A stretch of DNA of 61,493 nt, taken from the NCBI GenBank assembly GCA_022790855.1, contig JAAVYA010000041.1, positions 1 through 61,493 on the forward strand, read 5' to 3'. Shown one piece after another: positions 34,781 to 43,683 of this stretch. Position 1 is the stretch's first letter; every line of letters begins with the position of its first letter. The position numbers were made by a program, and so were the translations under genes. The DNA comes from Lachnospiraceae bacterium (lineage in GTDB: Bacteria > Bacillota > Clostridia > Lachnospirales > Lachnospiraceae). Below the pieces are notes generated by a model. The model saw nothing but the letters and a program-made list of their open reading frames with translations, was not told where the DNA came from and did no database searches.

Positions 34781-36514
34781 TTAATAATATCCCATTTCAG
34801 AGCCTGAGCCTTCTTCTACCTTTGCCCCCTCTTTGGCTGTTTTTCCATAGGGGAATGCAATCCGGTCTTCCTTGGTAAGCCCCGACTTAATTTCCACTGC
34901 TTCTCCATAAATAACCTTCCCGGTCTCTACATATTGTTTCTTTAACCGGTCATTTTCATCTGCCATCATCACGTAGCTTCTTCCGTTCTCCTCCCGGACA
35001 TATGCCTTCTGCAGATAGATTCCATCATCTTCCCCGTCCCCGGAGCTTTGAGCTGTCATTCTCAAATCTACGTATTCTCCATTTTTCAGCCCTTCCGTAT
35101 TTGCAATGTAGGCCGTATAGGGATAATACGATACATTGGGATTCCCCTCCCCAAAGCTGTTACTGCTTGTGGAAGGATAGGGGGAAATCTCCTGGATCGT
35201 AGCCTCAAAGCTGAGACCGCTTTCCCAGGAATTCGCATAAACGGTCTGCCCTACCTGTACCTCGCCTAACTGAAGCTCACTTAAGGAACCCGTCACATAC
35301 AAACCTTCGGACCCGGATACCGTAATAAATGCGGAACCGTCCTGGGGAGGCTTACTTGGATCCCCGACCGTCTTTACAATACCGTCAATTTCTGCTTTCA
35401 CCACACCGTCATCGGAAACCTTCTGCATTTGCTCCAGCTCCAGTTTCGCTTTGCGCACCTGCAGATCCAAATCTTTTATTTCTTTTTCTTCCTTCTTGAT
35501 GGCCTCTGACAACTCTTTGGCTGTATATGTCTGGACCTCCGGTCCCTCCGGCTGTTCCGGTTCTTCCGGGAAAAACATATCGTCCGGCTCCTCATACCAA
35601 TCCGTATCGTCCGGTTCCGGGTCTGGCTCTATCATAGGCGCCCGGGTCTCTACGGACCATTTTGCATCCTCTTCAAAAGTCATACCTGCAAACTGTCCGC
35701 TGCTGATATCCCAGTACTGGTCTTTGATCGGTTTACCACTGTTGGGATTGATGATCTGCAGACGCAAAAACATAGGTACGGGGCTTGAAGCCAGTACATT
35801 CAGATAAGAGCCTTCCACATAACATCCCGGCATGCAAAGTATGACGCATGGCTCTTCCGGCGTACCTATGGTCTCTTCCTTCTCATCCTCAGATTCTTCT
35901 GGCTCTTCCTGGGTTCCATCAAGTTCATCCGGTATCATTGCACCCTCCTCTCGCCGGAAGGAAGAGGAAAGATCCAATACTACTCCTTCTGCAAGATAAT
36001 TGTAGGCTCCTGTTTTTGGATCGGTCTGGGGCAATTCCGGTTCTGGCTCCGGGTCTGGTTCCGGGTCTGGCTCTGGTTCCGGCTCCGGGTCTTCGACATA
36101 TTCCGGAACAGGAGTTACTTTTCTTAACCTTTCCAGCTCCCGGTTCGCCAATACCAGTTTATTTTCCAGGCTTTCCACTTCCAGGGCTTTCATTTCAAGC
36201 TGAAGCGCGTTTAACGTCATATCATACGTAAGCAGCGGATCCCCAGCTTTTACTTCCTGGCCTTCTTCCACATGAACCTGGGTCACCGACTGATTTTCAA
36301 TCAAATAAACATCCTGGTAAAAGTCATTGGTCACCATACCATAGCTGGTCATCTCTTCTCCGCCGTAATACCAGCTCAAATCCGAGACGCTCTGGACATC
36401 TGCGGTCAAGCTGCTTTTCTGATGCTGTAAATAGGCAAAAACAGCTCCTGCAATGGCGGCAGCGATGATCAGCACTACGATAACCACTACAAGGATATGT
36501 TTCTTTTTATTCAT
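34781..36514 (-). CDS. Membrane-fusion adaptor with large Pro/Glu-rich insertion
   Basis: N-terminal anchor helix (about 7-29), first half of a lipoyl/barrel-sandwich domain (HVEEGQEVKAGDPLLTYD, near 80-97), one helix of the usual coiled-coil hairpin, then an insert of about 210 residues, and then the second helix (YTAKELSEAIKKEEKEIKDL), the second half of the lipoyl domain (about 383-410) and beta-barrel domains. The insert is framed by DPEPEP-type runs and holds a short beta-rich domain with a CxxxC pair. The start MNKKKHIL is behind AAAGGAGG and overlaps the ATPase gene by eight bases. Confidence 0.85.
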   Translation of the reverse strand: MNKKKHILVVVIVVLIIAAAIAGAVFAYLQHQKSSLTADVQSVSDLSWYYGGEEMTSYGMVTNDFYQDVYLIENQSVTQVHVEEGQEVKAGDPLLTYDMTLNALQLEMKALEVESLENKLVLANRELERLRKVTPVPEYVEDPEPEPEPDPEPDPEPEPELPQTDPKTGAYNYLAEGVVLDLSSSFRREEGAMIPDELDGTQEEPEESEDEKEETIGTPEEPCVILCMPGCYVEGSYLNVLASSPVPMFLRLQIINPNSGKPIKDQYWDISSGQFAGMTFEEDAKWSVETRAPMIEPDPEPDDTDWYEEPDDMFFPEEPEQPEGPEVQTYTAKELSEAIKKEEKEIKDLDLQVRKAKLELEQMQKVSDDGVVKAEIDGIVKTVGDPSKPPQDGSAFITVSGSEGLYVTGSLSELQLGEVQVGQTVYANSWESGLSFEATIQEISPYPSTSSNSFGEGNPNVSYYPYTAYIANTEGLKNGEYVDLRMTAQSSGDGEDDGIYLQKAYVREENGRSYVMMADENDRLKKQYVETGKVIYGEAVEIKSGLTKEDRIAFPYGKTAKEGAKVEEGSGSEMGYY

Positions 36515-37199
36515 CCTGCACCTCCTTTGCACCTTCCTCAGTAATTTCACCGTCGATAATATTCACCACTCGTTTTGCATGGGAGGCAATTGCCCTGTCA
36601 TGGGTAATCATAACGATGGTTACCCCTTCTTCATTTAATTTTTCGAAAAGTTCCATGATCTGTTTCCCGGACTTTTGATCCAGCGCACCCGTTGGCTCAT
36701 CTGCCAACAGGATCTTGGGATTGTTCACCATGGCTCTTGCAATGGCTACACGCTGCTTCTGTCCGCCGGAAAGCTGCGTGGGCTTAAAGCTCACCCGATC
36801 TCCCAACCCTACGCGCTCCAATGCCCTGGTTGCCCGCTCCCGCCGTTCCTTTTTCTTTATCCCGGCGTAGCTTAAAGGCAGGGCAACATTATCCAATGCG
36901 CTCTGTCTGGGCAGAAGGTGAAAGCTTTGGAACACAAATCCAATGCTTTTTAATCTCACATTGGACATATCCTTATCCTTATATTTTAAAATATTTTCTC
37001 CAGCCAGTTCAAACGTCCCGGAAGTAGGGCGGTCCAGGCATCCGATAATATTCATTAACGTCGTTTTTCCGGAACCGGAAGGCCCCATTATGGCAACGTA
37101 CTCCCCTTCTTCTACTTGAAGGGACACATCCTTCAAAACCGGAACTACCAGTTTTTCCTGCTGGTAATCTTTGTAAATATGTTGTAAATCAAGTATCAT
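36507..37199 (-). CDS. MacB/LolD-type ABC exporter ATPase
   Basis: Walker A GPSGSGKTT (39-47), signature LSGGQ (143-147) and Walker B ILLADEP (163-169) are intact; the His switch is in MITHDRAIA. At 230 residues it is a free-standing nucleotide-binding subunit of the LolD/MacB group. Its start overlaps the first adaptor gene by four bases (ATGA) and its end overlaps the second adaptor by eight, so the exporter subunits are translationally coupled. It powers the FtsX-type permease. Confidence 0.95.
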   Translation of the reverse strand: MILDLQHIYKDYQQEKLVVPVLKDVSLQVEEGEYVAIMGPSGSGKTTLMNIIGCLDRPTSGTFELAGENILKYKDKDMSNVRLKSIGFVFQSFHLLPRQSALDNVALPLSYAGIKKKERRERATRALERVGLGDRVSFKPTQLSGGQKQRVAIARAMVNNPKILLADEPTGALDQKSGKQIMELFEKLNEEGVTIVMITHDRAIASHAKRVVNIIDGEITEEGAKEVQDE

Positions 37200-38641
37200 T
37201 CAGCCACCTCCGGTTCCGTCTCTAAACCATCTCCGGCATCCTGGCTCTCTATGTCTCCGCTCTCTGGCAGTTCACCGCCTTCTGGCAGCATATTACCGTC
37301 CTGCATCCCTTCGCCTTCTGGCAGCATATTACCGTCCTGCATCCCTTCGCCTTCTGGCAGCATTCCGTCCTCTTGCATATCTCCGCCTTCCGGCAATATG
37401 TCAGTCTCTGACGTATCTCCGCCATCCTGCATACCGCCTTCTTCTGAATACATGGGCGATTCATAATCCACTTCCGATGCATCCCTTACAGCCGGTACGC
37501 CCTCATACAAAGCCTCCATAGGGAATGCAATATAGTCATCCTCTGTAACACCAGAGATAATCTGGTACATTCCCAGTTCTGCATCATATTCTCCCAATTC
37601 CACAGACCGTTTTTCCAGGCGCTTCCGATTGTCCTCCGCCCATACGTAGCCGCCGGTATCGCCTTCCTTTACAATATAACTTTCATACAGCCAGACTCCC
37701 TCTTTTGTTTCCGTCTGTCCTTCATCCATCTCTATCAGAACATGCTGTCCCAGTATCAATCCGTCCACGCTGTCTAATTCAATATAGAAAGGATACTTGG
37801 AAGCGGTCTCTCCACCGCCGCCGTCATAATAATTATTGTTATTCTGAATCTGGTTCTGAGTATCTACTTCTGTGATCTTTCCAGCCCAAGTCTGGGTTTC
37901 ATCGATTCTGGATCGGATAATAACAGGGGTCTCCGGAGACACGGCATAAATATTCTGCTCGTTGATGGTTCCCTTCACCCGATAATCTCCCACCGCCAGC
38001 ACGGTCATATAGGGAAGCTCCTCCCCGGTATAGGGATCGCTTCCATTTTCACTGATGCTTTTGATGATACCTGCAATTTCACTGGTAACCGTGGCGTTGT
38101 TCAAAGACTCTTCCATCCTGGCAATCTCCACGCCCTTGCTTTCTTTATTATATTGAGACTGTTTAATAGAAGTCTCCACCGACTGGATCTCCGTCGTATA
38201 TTGAAACTTCATATCCTCAGATGCCGCCGCCCGCTCTGATTTCAGGGTCTCAATCTGATTGTAATAATCGGATATCTCATTGTCTATTCCTTCCAGCTCC
38301 AGCTTTGCCGTAGCGATCTGGTCCTGGATCTCATCTGTATCATAGGAAAATAAAGGCGTTCCTACTTCCACAGTGTCGCCTTCTTTCACAAATACTTCTT
38401 TCACTGTTTTCTCTCCGTCCTTATTTACATCCCAGGACTTCTGAGGCTCCACAACACCGGAATACCGGTTCTGGGCTCCGCTGCCCCCATTCATCAGAGA
38501 AGAAACCTGCTCTACATAAACCTTATCCCCATTTCCGGCGCCCACTTTGCCGCTTCCCAGCAAATACCAAGCGCCCCCGCCTGCCGCTGCGATCACAAGA
38601 ACGATCACCGCAGCGACAATTACTATTTTCTTTTTACCCAT
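37196..38641 (-). CDS. Membrane-fusion (HlyD/RND-type) adaptor protein
   Basis: First gene of the exporter operon. N-terminal anchor helix (about 6-25), lipoyl half with FVKEGDTVEVGTPLFSYD, a coiled-coil hairpin (about 90-160), second lipoyl half (SEIAGIIKSISENGSDPYTG), then beta-barrel and membrane-proximal domains. The C-terminal 90 residues are low complexity with repeated EGEGMQDGNMLP units. The ATG of MGKKKIVI is behind AAAGGAGG. This standard adaptor would link the ABC permease to the wall; the second adaptor of the operon may replace it or form mixed rings. Confidence 0.9.
   Translation of the reverse strand: MGKKKIVIVAAVIVLVIAAAGGGAWYLLGSGKVGAGNGDKVYVEQVSSLMNGGSGAQNRYSGVVEPQKSWDVNKDGEKTVKEVFVKEGDTVEVGTPLFSYDTDEIQDQIATAKLELEGIDNEISDYYNQIETLKSERAAASEDMKFQYTTEIQSVETSIKQSQYNKESKGVEIARMEESLNNATVTSEIAGIIKSISENGSDPYTGEELPYMTVLAVGDYRVKGTINEQNIYAVSPETPVIIRSRIDETQTWAGKITEVDTQNQIQNNNNYYDGGGGETASKYPFYIELDSVDGLILGQHVLIEMDEGQTETKEGVWLYESYIVKEGDTGGYVWAEDNRKRLEKRSVELGEYDAELGMYQIISGVTEDDYIAFPMEALYEGVPAVRDASEVDYESPMYSEEGGMQDGGDTSETDILPEGGDMQEDGMLPEGEGMQDGNMLPEGEGMQDGNMLPEGGELPESGDIESQDAGDGLETEPEVAE
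37276..37347. repeat. Two perfect 36-bp tandem repeats in the adaptor gene
   Basis: Two exact copies start at 37276 and 37312, with a degenerate third from 37348. They encode the C-terminal MQDGNMLPEGEG repeats of the adaptor. Exact identity indicates recent expansion, so length may vary between strains. Confidence 0.9.
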
Positions 38642-38689
38642 ATTTTGCCTCCTTTTCCAAAGCATCCTGACAGCTTTCAGCCGTCGTTC

Positions 38690-38713
38690 AAAAAAAGATG
38701 GCTGCGGCCATCT
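38690..38713 (-). terminator. Intrinsic terminator in the exporter leader (possible attenuator)
   Basis: A 7-bp stem (38696-38702 with 38707-38713) with a four-base loop is followed on the minus strand by seven T residues. It lies between the promoter at 38743-38782 and the first adaptor start. A second AAGATGG block at 38722-38728 could pair with the same 3' arm instead, a possible antiterminator. It could also end the glyA transcript. Confidence 0.65.
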
Positions 38714-38742
38714 CCCGCTCACAACCATCTTATCATTGAAAC

Positions 38743-38782
38743 TTTATAAAAACGTCTTTCTAATCCTTAAGAATTCCTTAAG
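38743..38782 (-). promoter_or_regulatory. Promoter with CCTTAAG direct repeats, exporter operon
   Basis: On the plus strand CCTTAAG occurs at 38765 and 38776, one helical turn (11 bp) apart. The proximal copy overlaps a -35-like TTAAGG and a TATAAA box follows after 16 bases. Direct repeats one turn apart over the -35 region are typical of activation by an OmpR-family response regulator; no such regulator gene is in the window. Confidence 0.5.
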
Positions 38783-38786
38783 TCTG

Positions 38787-40025
38787 TCACACTAGAGGAT
38801 AGTTCTTCGTTAAAGCTTTTACAATGCCTTTTACCTGGTCGGCAGCCGCCTCCCCCTGACGGATCATAAGCGCAATGGCCTCCGCCACTTGATCCATATC
38901 TGCTTCCTGAAAGCCCCTGGAGGTTACGGCAGGCGTTCCCAGACGGATTCCGCTGGTCACAAAAGGAGATTTGGGATCATTGGGGATTGTATTTTTGTTG
39001 CAGGTGATATTCACCGAATCCAATAGCTTTTCTACTTCTTTTCCGGTAAGCTCATAGGGCGTCAAGTCCACCAGCATCAAATGGTTGTCCGTTCCTCCGG
39101 AAACCAGTTTGATCTCCCGTTTTAGCAAGCCTTTTGCCAACGCCTGGGCATTTGCAACAATTTGCGACTGGTAAGATTTGAATTCTTCAGACAACGCCTC
39201 CTGAAAACACACTGCCTTGGCAGCGATCACATGCATCAGAGGCCCTCCCTGAATTCCGGGGAACACTGCTTTATTAAAATTAAACTGATCTGCCGCTTCC
39301 TGATTGGCCAGGATCATACCCCCTCTGGGCCCCCGAAGGGTCTTGTGGGTCGTGGTAGTTACCACGTCCGCGTAGGGGAAGGGACTGGGATGAAGACCTG
39401 ACGCCACAAGTCCGGCAATATGGGCCATATCCACAAATAAGTAAGCTCCTACCTCATCTGCAATTTCCCGGAACCGTTTAAAATCAATGATTCTGGCGTA
39501 AGCGCTGGCGCCGGCGATGATCATCTTTGGCCTGCACTCCAACGCCGTCTTGCGAACCTTGTCGTAATCAATAAACCCTTCTTCGTTCACACCATAAGGA
39601 ACGATATGGAAATACTTCCCGGAAAAATTCACCGGGCTCCCGTGGGTCAGATGCCCGCCGTGATCTAAATTCATTCCCATCACCGTGTCCCCCGGCGTCA
39701 GCATGGCAAACTGCACTGCCATATTGGCCTGGGCGCCGGAATGGGGCTGTACATTGGCATAATCGCACCCAAACAGCTTCTTGGCCCGCTCAATGGCCAG
39801 GTTCTCCACCACATCCACGCATTGGCATCCGCCGTAATACCGTTTTCCCGGATATCCTTCTGCGTATTTATTGGTCATAGGGCTTCCCATGGCTGCCATT
39901 ACCGCCGGACTAACCCAGTTCTCCGAAGCAATCAGTTCTATATGACTGTTCTGACGTGCGATTTCCTCTGTAATGGCTTCGGCCACCTGGGGATCTGTTT
40001 TCTTAATATCTTCAAATGTATACAT
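38787..40025 (-). CDS. glyA: Serine hydroxymethyltransferase
   Basis: PLP enzyme that interconverts serine and glycine with tetrahydrofolate, supplying one-carbon units. The PLP lysine is Lys228 in [14 protein letters not shown]; GGxxYYGG-type and HSGAQAN segments are conserved. Length 412 is typical. It has its own promoter 40 bases upstream and two hairpins further up that close the previous operon. Confidence 0.98.
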   Translation of the reverse strand: MYTFEDIKKTDPQVAEAITEEIARQNSHIELIASENWVSPAVMAAMGSPMTNKYAEGYPGKRYYGGCQCVDVVENLAIERAKKLFGCDYANVQPHSGAQANMAVQFAMLTPGDTVMGMNLDHGGHLTHGSPVNFSGKYFHIVPYGVNEEGFIDYDKVRKTALECRPKMIIAGASAYARIIDFKRFREIADEVGAYLFVDMAHIAGLVASGLHPSPFPYADVVTTTTHKTLRGPRGGMILANQEAADQFNFNKAVFPGIQGGPLMHVIAAKAVCFQEALSEEFKSYQSQIVANAQALAKGLLKREIKLVSGGTDNHLMLVDLTPYELTGKEVEKLLDSVNITCNKNTIPNDPKSPFVTSGIRLGTPAVTSRGFQEADMDQVAEAIALMIRQGEAAADQVKGIVKALTKNYPLV

Positions 40026-40065
40026 TTTTTATATCCTTTCTCTTCCCTTTCGTGCTACAGCTTTC

Positions 40066-40094
40066 ATTATAAATGCCTCGGACAGGATTTGCAA
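40066..40094 (-). promoter_or_regulatory. Promoter of glyA
   Basis: TTGCAA and a perfect TATAAT are 17 bases apart on the minus strand; the leader is about 35 bases, too short for a riboswitch. Confidence 0.75.
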
Positions 40095-40154
40095 CAGGAA
40101 ATATATTTGCTTCTTCAGTCTGTGTAACAGTTCCGCCTTCGGCTTCCCGGTTAC

Positions 40155-40249
40155 GGAATCCGGCTCATTTGGAAGTTTGCCTGCGGCAAAGAGCCGGATT
40201 CCCATCGTATCAGCTTTATCATACGGACTTTGCTGTAAATGCAAAGTCC
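40155..40249 (-). terminator. Tandem hairpins after the DUF1294 gene
   Basis: Two perfect stems lie between the DUF1294 stop and the glyA promoter: 12 bp (40155-40166 with 40191-40202) and 9 bp (40225-40233 with 40241-40249). Neither has a long T tract. They may end or protect the pyrE-pgmB-side transcript. Confidence 0.5.
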
Positions 40250-40272
40250 TGGACCGAACTGTTGCCAGTCCG

Positions 40273-40575
40273 TCATACCGTTGCCAGCAGCTCCGTCCCA
40301 TATTCGGCAGCATACCATAACACGAGCAAAATCAGAATCTGCACCGCCAAAATAAAAGGCAGCCCCCAGACAAAATACCAATGCCTGGTTTTATGGCGAA
40401 ATATGCGCATTCCAAGGATGCCTCCCAAACTTCCCCCAAAAATCGCTGAAAGAAACAGCGTTTTTTCCGAAATCCTCCATTTATGCCTGATTGCCCGCTG
40501 CTTATCTGCATACATCATACAGAAACTCACCAGATTCATGATAAGAAGATAGACAGCTGCACATATGTAAATCAT
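40273..40575 (-). CDS. DUF1294 membrane protein
   Basis: A 100-residue protein with three hydrophobic segments and the DUF1294 hallmark MMYADKQRAIRHKWRISEKTLFL followed by GGSLGGILGMRIFRHKT. The family is widespread and has no known function. It overlaps the pgmB stop by four bases (ATGA) and is the last gene of the pyrE-side run. Confidence 0.88.
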   Translation of the reverse strand: MIYICAAVYLLIMNLVSFCMMYADKQRAIRHKWRISEKTLFLSAIFGGSLGGILGMRIFRHKTRHWYFVWGLPFILAVQILILLVLWYAAEYGTELLATV

Positions 40576-41228
40576 TGGTCTTCATTCCCAGATACAAGTT
40601 TTAGTAAATCCGAAAAATCCTCCAGAACGTAATCTGCTTTTTCATAGGATGCTGCATCGCCGATAGCGGCTGCCGCCATCCCCCCCGCCTTAGCTGCATC
40701 AACGCCCGCGTAAGCGTCTTCCACCACAATACAATTTTGGGGATCTTCCCCCAAATATTCTGCCGCTTTTAAAAACACTTCCGGATCCGGCTTGGAATTT
40801 GTAATATTATTTCCGTCGGAAATCGCATCAAAAAAATCCAAAAGACCTACTTTTTCCAAAATAAAGGGAGCATTCTTGCTGGAAGAACCGATCGCCAGCT
40901 TATATCCTTTCTCCCGGAGCTGTTCTAACGTCCGCCGCACCTTTGTGGAAACATCCTGGGGAGTCATTGTATTTAACAACTCCCTGTAAGATGCCTTTTT
41001 TTCCTCTGCCAAAGCCTTTTTTTCTTCCTGAGACAGGCTGCCTTCATAATTTTCCAGAATAATATCCAGACTCTCCATACGGCTCACACCCCTCAGACGG
41101 TTATTGACCGTCTCATCAAAATAGATTCCCATACGGTCCGCCATACGTTTCCAAGCCTGGTAATGAAACTTGTCCGTAAAAACAATCACTCCGTCCAAAT
41201 CAAAAATAAATGCTTTTACATTCTTCAT
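40572..41228 (-). CDS. pgmB: Beta-phosphoglucomutase
   Basis: HAD-superfamily enzyme that converts beta-glucose 1-phosphate to glucose 6-phosphate. The nucleophile is Asp10 and the acid/base Asp12 in FDLDGVIVFTD; the SSSKNAP and EDAYAGVDAAK motifs complete the active site, and the RGVSRMESLD cap segment is typical of beta-PGM. The start MKNVKAF has AAAGGAA at six bases; frames extend 40 codons further up into the aminopeptidase gene without a site. No maltose or trehalose phosphorylase lies in the window. Confidence 0.93.
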   Translation of the reverse strand: MKNVKAFIFDLDGVIVFTDKFHYQAWKRMADRMGIYFDETVNNRLRGVSRMESLDIILENYEGSLSQEEKKALAEEKKASYRELLNTMTPQDVSTKVRRTLEQLREKGYKLAIGSSSKNAPFILEKVGLLDFFDAISDGNNITNSKPDPEVFLKAAEYLGEDPQNCIVVEDAYAGVDAAKAGGMAAAAIGDAASYEKADYVLEDFSDLLKLVSGNEDQ

Positions 41229-41245
41229 CGCCATTTCCTTTCTTT

Positions 41246-43303
41246 TCATATATGCTGCTGTTCCAGGGGCACATTCAACGCTTCCGTTCCCTCCACCACA
41301 TATCTGCCTTCTGCGATCACGGGAATCTCCCTCCCGTCTCTGGTCCAAATGGTGATCGTATCCAGCTCGTCATAAGGAATTGTAATATCTGTATGGCAAT
41401 TAAAATATGCCTTCTGGGGATCTTCCTTACGCAAAATAGAAATTTCATTGTCTCTGGCCACAATTTCCTTGCCGTCAGGGTTAAATACAGGCGTATCCTC
41501 CGCCCAAGTATAGCAGGTATCACCCACTGCAAAATGCGGCCCTGTCTTTTCCGCAATCAGGATCGGCAGCTTATCCGCAATGTTATAATCCCGGCCCATG
41601 CGATAAGCAGTGGTATTCGTACCGATGGCAAATTCCCCCAGGGGAAGGGTATTATGATGGTACAGCAGATGTTCCTTCAAAAACTTCTGATTCTCTTCCT
41701 CCTGGGAAAAATTCCGGCATCGGTAGGAAGTGATCATCCCCTCTGTAAATTCCAGTTCCAAATCCACGTATTTTAATTGATTCAAATAAACCTGGGAAAC
41801 ATGCAGAATTCCGTTGGTGCCTGCCAGCTTAGGCGAAGTAAACACTTCTCCCACCGGAATATTCACATCTGCCACGCAGTTTTCAAACGCCGTCTCTTTT
41901 CCCGGATCTGCAAGGGGACAGATCGCCACCGTCAAATCCGTACGGTTCCCCTCTCTGCCTTTTATCTTCACATATTCTGCCTGATCCAGCACATCGATGA
42001 TCTTCTGCTGCATATCCCGGTACAGCGTATAATCCAGATTGTTCAATTCCACTGTTTTTTCAAAAATTTCCTCATACTTAGGCCCTATCTCCGGGATGGG
42101 ATAAGCAATGATCGTAAAGCTGCGTTCCTCCCCCTTGATATACTGGTTCATCAACTGGCCGCTTTTATTGGAAAAATAGACATTCAGCTTCTGCTGCTTT
42201 TCATTAAATTCATAGTTTTCCTTCTTTCCCACCGGTGTAAAGGGCTCCCGGCCAAAGGTTTCTATCACAGCCGGCCCGGCATAGCCTGCGGCAGCCTCCT
42301 TGAAGCTCTCATAGCTGTTCCGGATACATTCCAGATAATGTTCCACAAATTCCTTGTCCAAATAAGCGGCTGCATCTGCTTTATGATCAAAGTCGTACTG
42401 TTCATTGGGGGAAGCAGAGTAGACGCCGAAACGCCCGTCTCCCCTGCGAAACGTTACCTGAAGGCCCATTTTTTCAAAATTATCCATGGCTGCCCGGACT
42501 ACCCGCTCAAAACCCAGAGGATAAGAAATCTCAGCAGCACGTTTCTTGGACAAGTCTTTTCCGGTAACTTCAAATCCAATCCGGTAGCCTTCCGTATACG
42601 TATCCGCCATAGCCTTTATCTTCTCCTGGGGCATACAGTTCAAAAATTCCGCCGTCTTAATCTCATTCTCTCCCACACAGCATCCAAACCGGTACAAATA
42701 CCGCAAATCATTCAGATCCGCTCCTTTTATAATCTCTGCAAAAAAATCATCCTCAGGATTTACCCTCCGGCAAATGGAGCGCTCTGTAAAAATCTCAATA
42801 TAATCATGGGCAAACCAATATAAAATATTGGAAATCTCTTTGGGATTCACGCCCGCCTCATCCTCAAAGCAGTTGTAAATCTCCACCAGCAATTCCCCAT
42901 ATATGGTCATTTCATAAATCCCGCCCTCCGGGGCGTAATCTGCCATTTTTCGGATTTGGGCATACAGCATGCACAATTCGCGCCCGTATTCCTCCCCCAG
43001 AACCTTCACGGCATATTCCGGGTTGGCAAAGCTTTTCTCATAATTCCCGGGATACAACTCCCCATATATGCTGTCGTTCCACTCTGCCAGTTCCGAAAGG
43101 GAGCGGTTAAAAAACGTTCCCTTAGAGATTTCCTCCTGCTCCTTGTATAGCTTCATCACAAAGCCTGCCGCATTACGAAAATATCCCCGAAATGGTTCCG
43201 ATACCGTCTCTTCCTCCAAAATCCTGCCAATCCGTTCCATGACAAGGGGATACCGCTCCCGGACTTCCTCCCGGTATGGTTTATAAATCTGTTGATAGCT
43301 CAT
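41246..43303 (-). CDS. M29-family aminopeptidase with extended N-terminus
   Basis: The C-terminal part (from about residue 370) is a complete M29 thermophilic-type aminopeptidase, with GREGNRTDLTVA, ENCVADVNIPVGEVFTSP, GEFAIGTNTTAY, LIAEKTGPHFAVGDTCY and HTDITIPYDEL; the conserved Glu, His and Asp ligands for two metals are in these segments. The 685-residue length is much more than the usual 410, because of a helical N-terminal region of about 270 residues. Cytosolic; removes N-terminal residues from peptides. Confidence 0.88.
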   Translation of the reverse strand: MSYQQIYKPYREEVRERYPLVMERIGRILEEETVSEPFRGYFRNAAGFVMKLYKEQEEISKGTFFNRSLSELAEWNDSIYGELYPGNYEKSFANPEYAVKVLGEEYGRELCMLYAQIRKMADYAPEGGIYEMTIYGELLVEIYNCFEDEAGVNPKEISNILYWFAHDYIEIFTERSICRRVNPEDDFFAEIIKGADLNDLRYLYRFGCCVGENEIKTAEFLNCMPQEKIKAMADTYTEGYRIGFEVTGKDLSKKRAAEISYPLGFERVVRAAMDNFEKMGLQVTFRRGDGRFGVYSASPNEQYDFDHKADAAAYLDKEFVEHYLECIRNSYESFKEAAAGYAGPAVIETFGREPFTPVGKKENYEFNEKQQKLNVYFSNKSGQLMNQYIKGEERSFTIIAYPIPEIGPKYEEIFEKTVELNNLDYTLYRDMQQKIIDVLDQAEYVKIKGREGNRTDLTVAICPLADPGKETAFENCVADVNIPVGEVFTSPKLAGTNGILHVSQVYLNQLKYVDLELEFTEGMITSYRCRNFSQEEENQKFLKEHLLYHHNTLPLGEFAIGTNTTAYRMGRDYNIADKLPILIAEKTGPHFAVGDTCYTWAEDTPVFNPDGKEIVARDNEISILRKEDPQKAYFNCHTDITIPYDELDTITIWTRDGREIPVIAEGRYVVEGTEALNVPLEQQHI

Positions 43304-43350
43304 AAAGCCTCCTTTTCATTCCGCTGATCCATGTAAACTCCCACAATTCC

Positions 43351-43683
43351 CTATAGGTATAATGCGCCCGCCGCATACACCGCTCCCCAGCCCGCCAGGG
43401 TCAATAGCCCAAATCCCAGGGCCAGCAATGGGAAAAAGCGATAACTATTCTCTTCCCTCAATCCCTGCACTGCCAGCATCAGGGAGACCACGGACAGAAG
43501 CAGCGCCAACACGCCTCCGCTTCCAAGATACATGCTCCCGTTTCCTTTGCTTAGAAAGGAAACCGTAATCAGGGCGATTCCGAATACTGCAGACAGCAAT
43601 GCAAGCATAAGCCCTGCAATTCCTTTTTTGGAATGGACTTTCCCGGAAAATTTATAATCATGTGCCTTGTGCCGTTTACTCAT
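43351..43683 (-). CDS. Small membrane protein (DUF6142-like)
   Basis: A 110-residue protein with a basic head (MSKRHKAHDYKFSGKVHSKKG) and three hydrophobic segments, resembling the DUF6142 proteins of Lachnospiraceae as I remember them; this is recall, not a search. The ATG is behind AGGAG and overlaps the VanZ-family stop by eight bases. Function unknown. Confidence 0.7.
   Translation of the reverse strand: MSKRHKAHDYKFSGKVHSKKGIAGLMLALLSAVFGIALITVSFLSKGNGSMYLGSGGVLALLLSVVSLMLAVQGLREENSYRFFPLLALGFGLLTLAGWGAVYAAGALYL

Noticed and set aside
40026..40250. Possible riboswitch ahead of glyA
   Set aside because: The tandem hairpins lie upstream of a good TATAAT promoter, outside the glyA leader, and match no riboswitch consensus I know.
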